NCBI GenBank assembly: GCA_030737835.1
Contig: JAUJYN010000025.1
Coordinates: forward strand, 1,550,001-1,614,000
Length of the DNA: 64,000 bases
Direction of reading: 5' to 3'
Source: Acorus gramineus
Taxonomy: Eukaryota > Streptophyta > Magnoliopsida > Acorales > Acoraceae
The notes beneath the pieces were generated by a model, which saw nothing but the letters and a program-made list of their open reading frames with translations, searched no databases and was not told the DNA's origin. The position numbers and the translations under genes were made by a program. Positions within the stretch are counted from its first letter, which is position 1. Each line of letters begins with the position of its first letter. This document shows positions 22,327 through 33,766 of this stretch, one piece after another.

Positions 22327-25300
22327 CAGTCTATACAGGAGGTCAATAATATACCCTAAACAACGTCAAAATGACAACACATACAACAATGAGACTGACA
22401 TGATATATACACAAATAGCGGAAGCTAAAAGACTGAATCTGTAATTCAAAGACATATTACAGACCCGATACATGATCAACTGTCCTGTGAGAGCCAATAT
22501 ATACAATGACATCCAAATATAATACAAACGTGTGCCCAAGCACAGAATACAATACATACAATAAAAAGGGATGCTGATAGCCTCTAACACTCGCGGAATG
22601 TGGCGCTGCTCCGCTACTGCTGGGGTCCCTCGGGGAGCTCAGTGAATAGCACACGCTGATACGACTCAGATAACACTGAAGAAAAATATATGCGAGGGGT
22701 GAGCCACACGCTCAGTGAATAGCACAACCCGTGCATCACAATTTATATCAACCACAATTAATTATTCAAGCCTCAAAGTGGCAGGAACTACACAATCCAG
22801 TGGGTCGCAACATCGCCAACCCACCACACCCTCACCCTCACCCTCCAATAGGTGACATACGATATTGGGACTTACTAGGCTGTTAATCACCCTTGGTCCA
22901 CCGATAGTCTCTCCTCCACTCCGTAGTCCGCCTGGTCTACTCCCACTTTCAACACAGTCCGTCATCAAATCAGGAGGTGCCTACTGATGGGAGCCCTCTG
23001 TCAGGACAGCTACAACCCGGCCTCTTCAACTCGGACAACATTGGGAGTGAACATTCCATGTTCGCAAAGCGAACCCCATGGAAACAACTACCACTCTGGA
23101 GGAGAACAATATGCGGGGGGGTGTGCCACACACTCAGTGAATGGCACAAACTATGCAACGCAACACATATTAACCCTAAAATAATTACAGTCCCTAAACG
23201 GGAGTAACTGTACAAGCTAGTGGGTCGTAACATCGCCGACCCACCCCACCCTCACCCTTTAGGGGGTGACATGGGCCTTTTGGGACTGACTAGACTGCTA
23301 TTCACCCTTGGTCCACCAGTAGCCTCTCCCACGCTCCGTAGCTTACCTGGTATACTCCCACGATCAGCACTGTCCGACACATCGGAGGTACCTACAGATG
23401 GGAGCCCTCTGTCAGGACAGCCTTGTCACGCGCTAGGGCGGCCGTCCCCAAGACGCAGCAATGGTATATAATATCAGCAGTCTATACAGGAGATCAATAA
23501 CATACTCTAACAATATCCGACTCAGATATCACTGGAGAAAAGAATATGCGAGGGAGAAAAGAACACCGCGCGTCCAGCCCGGCGCGTGCCCGCGCGTACT
23601 GTGCCCCTGCGCAGCACCCCGCGCGCACGCTTGCGCGCACAGCGCGCACTGCACCCCCGCGCAGCACCCCACGCGCACGCCTGCGCGTCTGCGCGTACGC
23701 CCCCAGCGGGCCCGACTGCGCGCACCAGCCCTGCCTGCGTGCGCAGACTCGCGCGCACGCGCGCCTGAGCCCTTCCCACCCCCTTCCTCAGCCCTCCCAC
23801 ACCCCTAACACACATGCATACCATGCATACTCCATTTCACACCCTAAACAAGCATCTAATCCTAGCTAGGGGAGGAGGAAAGCTTACCCAAGAGAGGAGG
23901 AACAATGGGAGGAACTCGGGTGCCCTTCGCGCACCGAATCGCCACCACCAAGACCACCACCACCAAGATCTCCCTCAGCCCTAGCAAAGGCTGAAATCAG
24001 GGGGGTTTATTAGAAGCCATAAGAGGAGGTAGACAAAGGGGAAAGCAAATCAAACACCATGGAAAGATAGATCAAGCCCTCACCTTCCTTTTTCCCTTCT
24101 ATGGCTTTTCTTTTCTTCCACTCCTACTAGATCAAAAGGAGGAATTAAAGAGAGGGGATGTGAGGGTTTGTGAGTGAGAGAGGTAGAGAGAGATGGGGAT
24201 GAAGAAGAAGGGGTGCACGCCCACTTAAGGGGCCACACACACACACACACTCACACTTAGGGTTTTTGGTCTTTTTGAGAACTTTGACTTGAGTCAACCC
24301 ATCCACACAAACAAACAAAACCAATTGACCAAGTCAAGGGTCAAACTTGACTTGGTCAAAGTCATCTTTGACTTGGTCAAGTCTCCCCATGACTTTCCGC
24401 TTGGTCAAAACCCGGATACGATTCGGAACTGTGAAATTCTGAAACGTTACCGGAATTCGATGAAATTTTCCAGAGTGGCTTGAAATGGCACCAGGACACA
24501 TAATGTGCAGTTAGATTTTCAATCGGAGTTCTCAAGCTCATGATGATAGCCAAAAGTCCAAAATTTTAGCGGTTCCGATCGAAAAAAGAAAAAGTTGAAA
24601 AACTGCCAGAAATGTCCCAATGGTGACCAGAAGGCTAAAAGTGACACATATATAACAAGCCTGTCTAACGCCGGGGATGTCACTACACGGATCCAACGAA
24701 GGGAAGAGAACAGCCTACTCACACGCATGCGATCCTCTTGGATCCGTCGACAACGCTTCCTAACATTTCTAATGTCATGAATTCTCAAGAATTCCTCCAG
24801 GGCGCATAACTAAGATGCGGGGAAACATATATTATAACCACAAGGTTATAATATTCTCTAATTCATGCTTATAACAATATAATCACGTAATCCCATCGTG
24901 ATTTAAATAAATTAAACTAAATGGGAACATGCATAGGTCAAGGCTTTCCTAGCATGAAACATGGTGTCAGGATGCATTTCCCTAGCATACAAGGTCTAAT
25001 GTGGCATGGTTATATCATAGCAAAACATGCATAGATCAAGGCTTTTAAGTACAGGACATGGTGTCCAGGCATATACGGGCCTCTATACATGATACATGGA
25101 TGTATATCCCTAGCATGCAAAATATCTACATATTAGTTTAAGCATGGCTATACTACTTGTTTACACAAGTAGTATAGCTAAGATACCCCATCGATGCGCG
25201 ACGCGCGACTACGCGCGTCGAGCGCATCCCGAGAGGGGGGGGGGGATTGGAATCGAACCACTCACCATACGGCCCGGGACCTCGCGCATCCCATCCGACG

Positions 25301-26833
25301 AGATCTGCAAGGTAGGGGCATCCAACTTGGTGAGTAACAACACAATTTACACATAGAAATCATTAGAAATACCCAATACTCGGACAAGCATGCATACGGG
25401 CTCGCACGCATGCGAGCACGCACGTACGCACGTGAGTCCGAGTGCCCCGACACCTACCCGAACCCTCGGGCAGCCACACGCATGGCCCCCCGCACGCGCA
25501 CGCACGAATGCGCACGCACGCACGCACCCCAGCACCATCGGCGCACTGCCGCGCTCCTTCCCGCGCGTCCAGCCCAGCGCGTACCCGAGCGCACTGCGCC
25601 CCCCGCGCAGCACCCTGCTCGCACGCCCCAGCACACGCACGCACACGCGCGCGCGCACTGGTCCCCAGCTCCGCGCCCAGGCGCATGCCCAGGCGCACTA
25701 CTCCGCGCGCCCGCACGCTCGCGCACGCACCCCTGCTCGGGCCACGCGCGCACCCGCGCGACCACTCCGCGAGCACCCGCGCGCTCGCGTGCATGCACCC
25801 GCGCGCGTCTGCGCGCCCGACTGCGCCTGCCAGCGCCCTCCTGCGCGCGCCTGCGCGCGCACGCGCGCAGACAACTCCCGATGCGCGCCCAGCCAACCCT
25901 AACCCCATTTTAACCCTTCCCAACCTCTCACACACACCCTAACACATCTACCCAACATGCATGACCCTCCCAACCAACCCTAAGCCATAAAAATCAAGAA
26001 AAGAAGGGGAAAGGCTCACCTTTGGAGGGGAAATGAAAGGGGAGGCTCGGGGGCCCTCGACGCACCCGCGACCACCTCAACCGCCACCACCACTACCACC
26101 ACCTCCTCAGCCTCTCCTCAGCCTCCTTCATGGCTGAAAATCAGGGGGGGAGGATCATGAGAGGGAGCTTGAGAGAGGGGAGAACAAACAACAACAACAA
26201 AACCTACCACCACTTCCTCCTCCACCATCTTCTACTCTTTGTGACATTTTCACAAACACCTAGGGGGGGCTTTGAAAAGAGAGAAGAGAGGGCCAAGATG
26301 TGGGCGTGGAAGTGAGAGGGAGAGAGAGAGAGAGAGAAGATATTTTTAGTTGCCCACATAAATATCTAAAGAGGGATGGGAAATGACCATTTCATCCCTG
26401 ACTTAGAAATTCTGCACATGCTTCACTGGAACAGCCATAACTTCCTCAATATAGCTCTGAATTGCACAATTCCAAGTCCGTTGGAAAGCTTATCTACAAC
26501 TTTCATGTTCATGCCAAGATCAAATAATCTCTCCAGCTATTCCGAAATTAGAGCTAAACATAGAACAGGGCTGCTGCCAGAATTTCCCTCCCCGGGGTAT
26601 ACTTAGAAAAATACCCATAACTTTTACTACAGGAATCCAGTTGATCTAATTCCACTTTTGTACGAAAGCTAACTCAAAACTGGACATCTCATAATAAAAT
26701 CATATTTAAACCTCTTCATCTTGGATTTTAACAAAATCAAATCCAAATACCAAATCAGGAATACATAACTTCTAGGAAAAATTTATGTACCCAAATTTTC
26801 AATCAGAGTGCTCCAAATGACACAGGCACAACA
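22327..26833 (-). repeat. LTR Y, minus strand, interrupted by S2
   Basis: The copy runs from about 22327 to 23423 and from 24663 to its end CACAACA at 26833 (TGTTGTGCC start on the minus strand), after which Z resumes with CAGTGAGTGGCTG. It contains two quadruplex strands (C-rich on plus, near 22825-22850), the GC block at 25380-25880 and a leader with CT/GA runs near 26320. The X/Y pair may be two insertions into Z very close together that later lost the DNA between them; this is inference. Confidence 0.7.
23424..24657 (-). repeat. Short-form solo LTR S2, inserted in Y
   Basis: The plus strand begins TGTCACGCGCTAGGG and ends CATATATAACA, with identical flanks AGCCT at 23419-23423 and 24658-24662. 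At 1234 bp it is much shorter than its relatives. It retains both ends, the leader with donor-like site near 23885, and part of the GC block, but little of the modular interior. Confidence 0.9.
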
Positions 26834-28273
26834 CAGTGAGTGGCTGAAAACCAATCACCATACAACAGTTCAATACATAAACAATTTCCTTTCAAGGTAA
26901 ACATGGGTGGAAACCCATGGATAACAGGGTCACGCGGCGGCGCGACCAACCTCACCCTCACCCTCACTCCCGGAGGGAGACTCTTGGGACTTTTGGAAGA
27001 GACTTAGACTACTCTACACCCTTGGTCCACCGGTAGCCCTTTCCCTGGGTAGTCACTACCTGGTATACTCCCACGATCAGTACGCTTCCGAACGCCTCGG
27101 TGGTACCTACGGATGGGAGCCCTCTGTCAGGACAGCTACAACCCGGCCCTCTTCAACACGGACGACATTGGGAGTAAACATTCCATGTTCACAAAGCAAA
27201 CCCAATGGAAAAACAACTACTCTCGATAATCACTTATCGAGATATCGAATACTACTGTACTCCCACACCGTTGCGTCGCTTGGACACAGGGGGGGTGTCA
27301 CGCCCCAACTACCGGCTTAACAATCCGATAAGATAATGAATTCTCCTGAATTCCAAACGAGTGCATCGCTCGGATGCACGGGGCGATTACATCGCTAGCG
27401 CTCTAACTAATATGGTACAACCCGACAGCGGGTCATACCCACGCCTATCCCAGATAGGCCTATCAGTTTTTAACATGCGCATATAAATATATCCAGGAGA
27501 ATTTTATATCTAGCTATGTGCATGAACCATATGCACAATCATCTAATAATTATAGGGACACTCCCTAACATGGATTTACATCATAATAAATCATACAACA
27601 TGCATACATGGTCATTAATCACATAAGCACACAAGGCCTAATTTAAACATGCGTTGGATATCACCAACTTAAGAGAAAGGGTCAAGCGCGATCTCGCGCA
27701 CTAATAGGTGCATGCCAATATGCCAAACGAACCTGAGTCGAGTAGGAAATCGCATCTACTTACTCAGTTCGTTCAGAGGGAGAGGGCGAGAGAGATCATC
27801 ATCTCATGAAGCTGGTCATAGCTTTGCCCCATTAGCATGGGCGCAAAAACTACACCACGCCCTCGAGTCTTATCGCAAGGGAATATTAGGCAGGTGCCCG
27901 TTATTAACCCAGACTTAATCATGTTCGATATTCCAATTTATATAGTGGGAGTAGTATTACAATACTACCTAAGGCATGCCATATTCTATACATCCATACA
28001 CATTTCAGGAATACATGCCCATACTAGAGGGGCGCATGCAACACAATCATACATACATGGATACAATACATGTATATAAGCCTAGCATGCAAGATATCTA
28101 ACATATTATAGTTTAAGCATGGTCATACTACTTATCTACACAAGTAGTATAGCTAGGATGCCCCATCGATGCGCGACGCACGACTACGCGCGTCGCGCGC
28201 ATCTTGGGGGGGGGGGGGATTGGATCAAACAACTCACAGATACCCGGATCATCGCGCGTCCGGTCTACGAGAT

Positions 28274-28792
28274 CTGCAAAACACAACCAATGATCCACAA
28301 TTAAAATATGGAACCTCCTATCACACATATAAGCCTACTTCATGAAGGCCCTAGCCCCTGATACTTCCATATTATCACCCAAAACACATGCAAACAACTC
28401 CTTGACACTCAACCAAGCAAAACTGCCAAACCTGCTGCAACCAGCCCTACTAATTGGTCTCCACAGCACCCAATACACTTCCAAAAATTATGAAATAAAT
28501 CATGCATATTCTTTGATATTCTGGGATCATAATCCATGAAGACATTATTAGCTAATTTTTCCTCTACAAGTCCGAAACAAACTATTTCCAGAAGCAGGTC
28601 AATTCCTACGCGAATCTGGACAGGCCATGCAAAACTGGTTCTAACTTACACCACAGATATCATAATGACCCCAAATTTCATATATAACAACTAGACACAT
28701 AGATGATCAAATCATAAGAAGACATAATCCTAAAAATATGCCTCTAAATACTATATTCACTGAGATCTTTAAGAGACAGTGAGCTGCCTTAC
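28274..28792 (-). other. Intron-like segment 1 of LTR Z (non-GC form)
   Basis: On the minus strand the segment begins GTAAGG after CCCTGTTTCG and ends GTTTTGCAG before ATCTCGTAGACC, 519 bp. Its composition is ordinary to AT-rich. The same position in V, X, Y, S1, A and others is filled mostly by the GC-rich block, and in W it is absent. Confidence 0.7.
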
Positions 28793-29895
28793 CGAAACAG
28801 GGGGAGGGAAATGGGGAGATGCGGGGTTATCGACACACCCACGACCACCTCAACCACCACCACCACTACCACCATCTCTTCAGCCTCTCCACCAGCCCTT
28901 CTTGGCTGAAAAACAGAGGAAAACATGAGGGGAGGCATGAGAGGGTTGGAGATGGAGAAGGGAAAGAAACAACAACACACACACACAAACTCACCCTAGC
29001 TAGATCATCCCTTCATACACTATTCATCTTCTCCTTCACCTTCTCCTTCCTTTGCTTCTTCCTCCTCCTTCTCCACACACAAAGAGAGGAAAAAGAGACC
29101 AAGAGAGGGAGAGAAAGAGAGATCCACGAAATGGGAGAGAGGGGGAGAGAGAGAGGGCAAAATGGTCATTTTCATGCCCAAATAGTGTTTTGGGGTGACC
29201 ATAAGGGGGTGGTGAGGTTAGGGTTAGGCTCACCCTCACTCAACCATTTATTTTTGCTTTATTGGGAAGCTTGCGGAAAAGCACAACACACTCAAAAATA
29301 TCTCACCCACCGAAACCAGTAACGGCCAAACCCGGATGCGATTCGGAACTACATATTTTTCAAAATGTTACCGGAATTCGATGAAATTTTTATGGGTAGT
29401 ACTAAACGGTACTAGGACCCATAATATACAGTTAGATTTCCAATCAGAGTGCTCTAACTCCCGCAGGTAGCTAAAAGCCAAAGTTTTAGCGGCTTTGATC
29501 GAAAAATTAAAAAGGCCCTGAATGACCCAGAAGTGACCAAGGCTTAACCGAAATGGCTCCAAATGACACAGGCATAACAGAGTGCGAGGCTGTCAGCAGT
29601 CCTAGAGTCATTTTATGTATTGATAAATCTTTCGTGTTGCACATGATGTATTTTTATTTGGATTAGACTTGGCTCTCACACGACAGCGATTGTGTATTCG
29701 AGTCTATAATACTGTTTTTGTTTACAGACTTATTGATATTTTTATGCTTCCGCATTTCAGTTAACTATCACTTATCTTTGCTTTGCCACCTTGTATGTCA
29801 TTGTTGGAGTCTTTGTTGACCTCAGGTATTGATAGCTGATATTATTATATATTGCCACATCTCGGGGACGACCGCCCTAGGGGCATGACAGTGGA

Positions 29896-30480
29896 GCCGG
29901 ACAATTTCATCGAAGATCACCTTGTTTCATTCGGGCGCAAACCGGTGCTGCTTCTGCTTCACTGGAATTGCATCACGGCACACGTTCAACTCATGGACCA
30001 CGACGGCAGGATCAATGCCGGGCATGTCGTTGTGAGACCAGGCGAACACGTCATGGTTATCCTACAAAAATGAAATCACAAGTTTCTTCTCGTCGACAGG
30101 GAGAAGGCTTCCCAATTGCACGGTCTTCTCTGGATCGTCCTCGAATAAAGGAACGATATCAACCGGCTCAAGAGTGGGCAGTTCAGGCTCGGATTCTATC
30201 AGCGCTTGAGCCCACTTTGATGGCCGGTCGGTTAGTTGCTATAAGTTCGGAGGTGCACGGGTTGCCATGGCGTAGCATTTTCGAGCCGCCACTTGATCCC
30301 CACGAATGTCGATAGTGGACCACCCGTCTCTGGTAAGTCATCGCATGACTTGATGTAGAGTGGAGGGAACTCCTTCCATCCAATGGAGCCACTCGCGACC
30401 TATGGTCGCATTGTAAGCCGAGGGTGAGTCGATCACGATGAACTCCACGCTCAAGGTTCGATCAGGGGTTTGTGACTGGG
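29896..30480 (-). pseudogene. Reverse transcriptase of the Tat element, first part, with PR-RT linker (fossil)
   Basis: The minus-strand reading includes a phrase like DVFAWSxxDMPGIDP (about 30005-30070), an RFAPERN-like phrase just before the insertion point, and linker sequence towards the protease. These are typical of the N-terminal border of Tat/Athila RT. It ends at the target duplication next to LTR W. Confidence 0.75.
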
Positions 30481-30489
30481 AGTGTTACC

Positions 30490-30640
30490 ACCCCGACTAG
30501 GGTCACCCTTCTACCATCGAATCCGATCAGCGGAGGGTTGGAATGCGTGATTTCTTCGACGTCTAGCCCCATTCGCCAATATGCATCCAGAAAAAGGACG
30601 TCTGCGCTACTACCTTCGTCGATCATAACCAATTTGTACC
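30490..30640 (-). pseudogene. Protease region of the Tat element (fossil)
   Basis: The minus strand reads GSSADVLFLDAYWRMGLD followed by PPLIGFDGRRVTLVG. The GSSAD context is the usual aspartic protease signature region in Tat elements. The domain would cleave the polyprotein. Confidence 0.65.
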
Positions 30641-30699
30641 TGGCAATTGCATATGCAGACAGTGATAACTAGGGGGTTAGTGTTAGGCAAAGATACCTG

Positions 30700-32348
30700 C
30701 TCGAGATCGTCGGCCCCGAAACTGATCAAATTGATGGTGATCTCTCGTTCATGGATTGGGTCCGCGACTGGGCGCTTCCGCGATCCAGATTGATCCTTGA
30801 GGGCTGGTTCAACATTTTCTGGGATAGGCCTTCCATGGATGGCCGCCACGATCTTGGTCGGTGTCTCTCCTGGCTTGAGTACGTCCGCCCTCCTGTTGTG
30901 TCAGGTTTGGCCATATTGGGCTGCTGTGCCACATAATGAGTGAGACGTCCATCCCGAATCAGATTCTCAATCTGCTCACGAAGACTCCTGCATTCTTCGA
31001 TGGTATGGCCGACCTCATTGTGGAACTCGCACTTGCGGGTTTGATAGCGATTCTCAACAAGGCTTCGTATCGAGAATGGGGTCCTGAAATACCCCTTATC
31101 CTTGTTTTCGAGCCAGAGCTGCCCACTGGTACGGTGAGTGAGGTCATCGTGAAATCTTTCATCCTTTGGGGGTGAGATCCAGCTGGTTTGCCTTCTCCCT
31201 TTTGCGACATCGTGGTGGACTGCTTCTTTGGCAGAGGGACATCCTTGCGGGATGGTCCGACCGTGATGACGGTAGTCGCTTTGTGGGCAGCGAACGAGAC
31301 ACCATCCTCCAAGCAAATAGATCCTTATGCACGAGAGAGCACGTCCGCCATGTTTGTAGGGGGATTCTGGACGAGGGATTCGTAGAGATGTCCGGTGGGG
31401 ATCAGGCCACCCTGGAAGGCCATCGCCACTGTCTGAGGGTCGCACGCCTTGATCTACGTCATCTCCACGCTGAAGCGTGTGAGGTAATCCCGGAGACGCT
31501 CACCCTCGGCTTGCTTCATCCCGAATAAGCTCGCCACGTCCTTCTTGGGCTTGCAATGGCAAATATAGTGGCTAATAAATGCCTCGCACAAGCCATGGAA
31601 GCTACTAATGGATCTGGCTAGGAGTTTGCGGAACCACGTCAGGGTCTGTCCTCTGAGACTCTGTGGAAAGATCTTGCATAGAAAAGCGTCATCCCCTACA
31701 TTGAGGGACATAAGCTGCTGATAATGGAAGATATGTTCGGTGGGATCCGTATTCCCTTCAAACAACTTTAATTTTGGCGGGGTGAACTTATCTGGTTTAG
31801 GAGCGCGGACGATCTCCTCCACAAATGGGGAGTTGTTGATCAGGTGCGCAGTTTGCATGACGATGTCCGCTGGGGTCCGAGGCTTCAGGTTGTGAAGGAT
31901 GCATCGGTCGACTTCCCTCATCATGTTGTCCTGCCTATCTTGCCAAACGTGATCCTCCTCTCGAGGGCGTTTGAGAGGGCGGCAGCATTAGAGGAGACTG
32001 TCGGTTGCTCCGGACGATCGCTTCCACGCGGGTTTATGTGCCCATTGGTCCGTTGGGGTCGTTAGGCACCGGGGATACGGGCCGCCGCTGGCTAGGGGGA
32101 TTCGTGTTTCCCCACTCGGCCCGAAGACGGTCGTTCTCCTCTCAGGCCACTTCGATTGTTCGGATTAACTCTTCGACCCGCCTCTCGGCAAGCTCCGCCC
32201 GGGTAAGAGCCTCATCACAGTCATGCTGCAACGCAACGACTTCGGGACTTGGCTCGACACCCTCGGTCACGCTAGGTAGGGAAGATGGATTGGCTGCAGA
32301 CGTGCTGGCTGGCACGGACGTAGGCGGGGGAGTTTTCTTGGGAGGCAT
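30700..32348 (-). pseudogene. gag region of the Tat element (fossil)
   Basis: The start methionine is taken at 32348 (MPPKKTPPPTSVPAST), shortly after the PBS. The first 70 codons end in a likely coiled coil (ALTRAELAERRVEELIR). The core follows at 31924-31454 (FTPPKLKLFEGNTDPTEHIF, then DAFLCKIFPQSLRGQTLTWF and LFGMKQAEGERLRDYL), the standard retrotransposon gag fold. A zinc-knuckle-like CEFHNEVGHTIEEC at 30990-31031 precedes the RSLREQIENLIRDGRL helix common in Tat gag. Several breaks are present. Confidence 0.85.
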
Positions 32349-32375
32349 AACGACAAGCTAGGCTTTTCGTTCGAG

Positions 32376-32392
32376 TCCCACAGACGGCGCCA
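32376..32392 (-). other. Primer binding site of the Tat element
   Basis: The minus strand reads TGGCGCCGTCTGTGGGA, three bases from the LTR end. TGGCGCCG is the usual PBS start of Tat/Athila elements. I cannot settle which tRNA primes. Confidence 0.75.
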
Positions 32393-32395
32393 AAC

Positions 32396-33104
32396 TGGAG
32401 GGGCAGAAATCTGGCTTATCGGGTTTGGGTAGACGGATTCGGCCTCTCCCGTTCTCCTCCACCCGATTGCATCGTATGCCACCGGTGAGCACACCTCGGG
32501 AGCCACCGACACAGGGAGGCGGGGGACCTGCAGAAGACCCTCCGACGCTCAAGTCAGACAGGGTGGCCAGTGAAAGAGCCTCTGTAAACAAAAATTGCAA
32601 TTACCTCTTGTGTGAGTTAGTGCCCCCTATTTATAGAGAAGTTGGGATGGTGCTAGGACTTCAGATCGTCCCCTTTCCATCGGACGGACAAGAATTCATC
32701 AACCATCAATTCAGAGACAAAAGATATCATCCCTGATTTAGTTAATTATGGGTTGACATATATACGTAGATCTTATAGGGATTCGGTTGACATAGTCAAT
32801 GATGGCCTGATTTGGTGGTCTATTCGATATTAATGGGGATTGAATGTCGATAATTGTCATTTAATGCAGTATATTTAATTGTATTAGTGAGAATACTGAC
32901 TTGGTCTCTTGCTGTTAGACGGGCATGGTTCTCCGGGTCGAGCTGGTCCGGGCTAGGGCAGGCTAGCCCATAGCTTAATCAGGTAGGTCTCGAGGGGACC
33001 TATGAACTGGCCCGTTTTGGGAAGATCCAGGTCCCGGCGTTGTCGGGTCAGGTTTGGCGTGATCAACGATTCGGCTTGGAAAAGATGGTCAGAAAATTAG
33101 GCGC
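32396..33104 (-). repeat. 5' LTR of the Tat element
   Basis: About 0.7 kb, inner border at TG 32396 (plus strand). The outer border near 33104 is judged from where similarity to the 3' LTR at 7610-8070 fades. The shared part is clearly diverged from its partner, with scattered substitutions and small length changes, suggesting an old insertion. Confidence 0.8.
32628..32637 (-). promoter_or_regulatory. TATA box of the Tat 5' LTR
   Basis: On the minus strand CTATAAATAG lies about 240 bp before the PBS, consistent with transcription entering gag. Confidence 0.65.
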
Positions 33105-33585
33105 CTGGTATATAAATTGGATATCTTAATATTTATATTTGCTTCTTAAAATTTTAAATATTGATATTAATATTTGAATTCATATATTTTAGATATGGAA
33201 TGGATATATGCTAATATTATGTTAGATAATTAATATGTCTAAATATGGAATTTATAAAAAAAACTACAAGAGCGCGCTGTTTGAATTTTAAAGATCTTAA
33301 TTAATTATATATATAAGATAATTAAATTTAAACATTATATTTATATAACATAAATAAATCATTTCATCACATATATCATATATTATTACAAATAGTCAAT
33401 TTTAAATTAATTGTTTTAGATATTCTATATCAATTAATTTCAATTAGTAAAGTCTGATCATTTGGAACATGTACATGTATTTTTTATTTTATGTTTTTAA
33501 GGGTCGGTGCTGTACGAATGCCTTGATTTGTTGATTATAAATACACTGACGAACTCATCCCATCAATTGTTGTTGCCCAAAATTT
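33105..33585. other. AT-rich sequence outside the Tat element
   Basis: About 480 bp, strongly AT-rich, with runs such as TAATATTTATATTTG and TTTAATTAATTG. No gene or known repeat recognised. It may be older intergenic DNA into which the Tat element inserted. Confidence 0.5.
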
Positions 33586-33766
33586 CCAGAAGCGCCACAT
33601 TTTTTTGGTAGAGAGAGGCCCCGTGGGGCGATTGCAATCCCAAAAGGCTGCTTTTCCACTGTTCTCAGCTGCTGGAGGCAGGATTTGAACCCACACCAAA
33701 CCATGAAATGGGGTGTGTCACTCACCACTCCGCCAAGTGGGTGAGGGACCCAGAAGCGCCACATTT
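33586..33766 (-). mobile_element. tRNA-derived SINE with 17-bp target duplication
   Basis: The direct repeat CCAGAAGCGCCACATTT stands at 33586-33602 and 33750-33766. Between them, on the minus strand, is a ~147-bp unit. It has a pol III A box (TGGCGGAGTGG, 33725-33735) and B box (GGTTCAAATCC, 33681-33691) about 33 nt apart, a tRNA-unrelated body (GGGATTGCAATCGCCCCACG), and a short 3' A run. This is the layout of a plant tRNA-derived SINE. It is too long and lacks the cloverleaf ends for a tRNA gene. I do not assign a named family. Confidence 0.88.

Larger units (their letters stand above)
16092..29579 (-). repeat. Solo LTR Z, inserted in LTR W, itself interrupted
   Basis: Reading on the minus strand it starts TGTTATGCCTGTGTC at 29579, runs to 26834, and ends in the 16092-16504 segment (plus strand TGTCACGCCCC at 16092). 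Flanks GAGTG at 16087-16091 and 29580-29584 are identical. Without the insert it is about 3.2 kb. It keeps intron-like segment 1, but as ordinary rather than GC-rich sequence. Confidence 0.88.
13421..29890 (+). repeat. Solo LTR W, inserted in the Tat reverse transcriptase, itself interrupted
   Basis: W starts TGTTATGCCTGTG at 13421 and runs to 16091. It continues from 29585 to its end ATGACA at 29890, about 3.0 kb without the inserted stack. Flanks GAGGA and GTGGA match at four of five positions. No internal retrotransposon region follows, so it is a solo LTR. It has the CT-rich leader at about 13774-13810. Unlike other copies it lacks intron-like segment 1: its sequence passes directly from CCTCTTTTG to ATCTCGTAGACC at 14014/14015. 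Confidence 0.9.
7610..33104 (-). mobile_element. Tat-lineage Ty3/gypsy element (fossil), split by a 16.5-kb nest
   Basis: Minus-strand order: 5' LTR (32396-33104), PBS, gag, protease, reverse transcriptase (first part), an inserted stack of solo LTRs (13421-29890), reverse transcriptase (second part), RNase H, a second archaeal-type RNase H, integrase, 46-bp tandem repeats, an antisense ORF, PPT and 3' LTR (7610-8070 visible). The dual RNase H and the antisense ORF between pol and the 3' LTR are known marks of the plant Tat lineage. Without insertions the visible element is about 9 kb. It is broken at many places and is the oldest layer on this side of the window. Confidence 0.88.

Noticed and set aside
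16092-27296. Z together with the internal TGTCACGCCCC at 27296 as a complete element with two LTRs
   Set aside because: Similarity to W runs through 27296, the two end sequences differ, and the identical GAGTG duplication pairs 16092 with 29579, so Z is one solo LTR.
33660-33745. A functional tRNA gene on the minus strand
   Set aside because: A and B boxes are present, but there is no full cloverleaf or anticodon arm, and flanking 17-bp duplications show a SINE.
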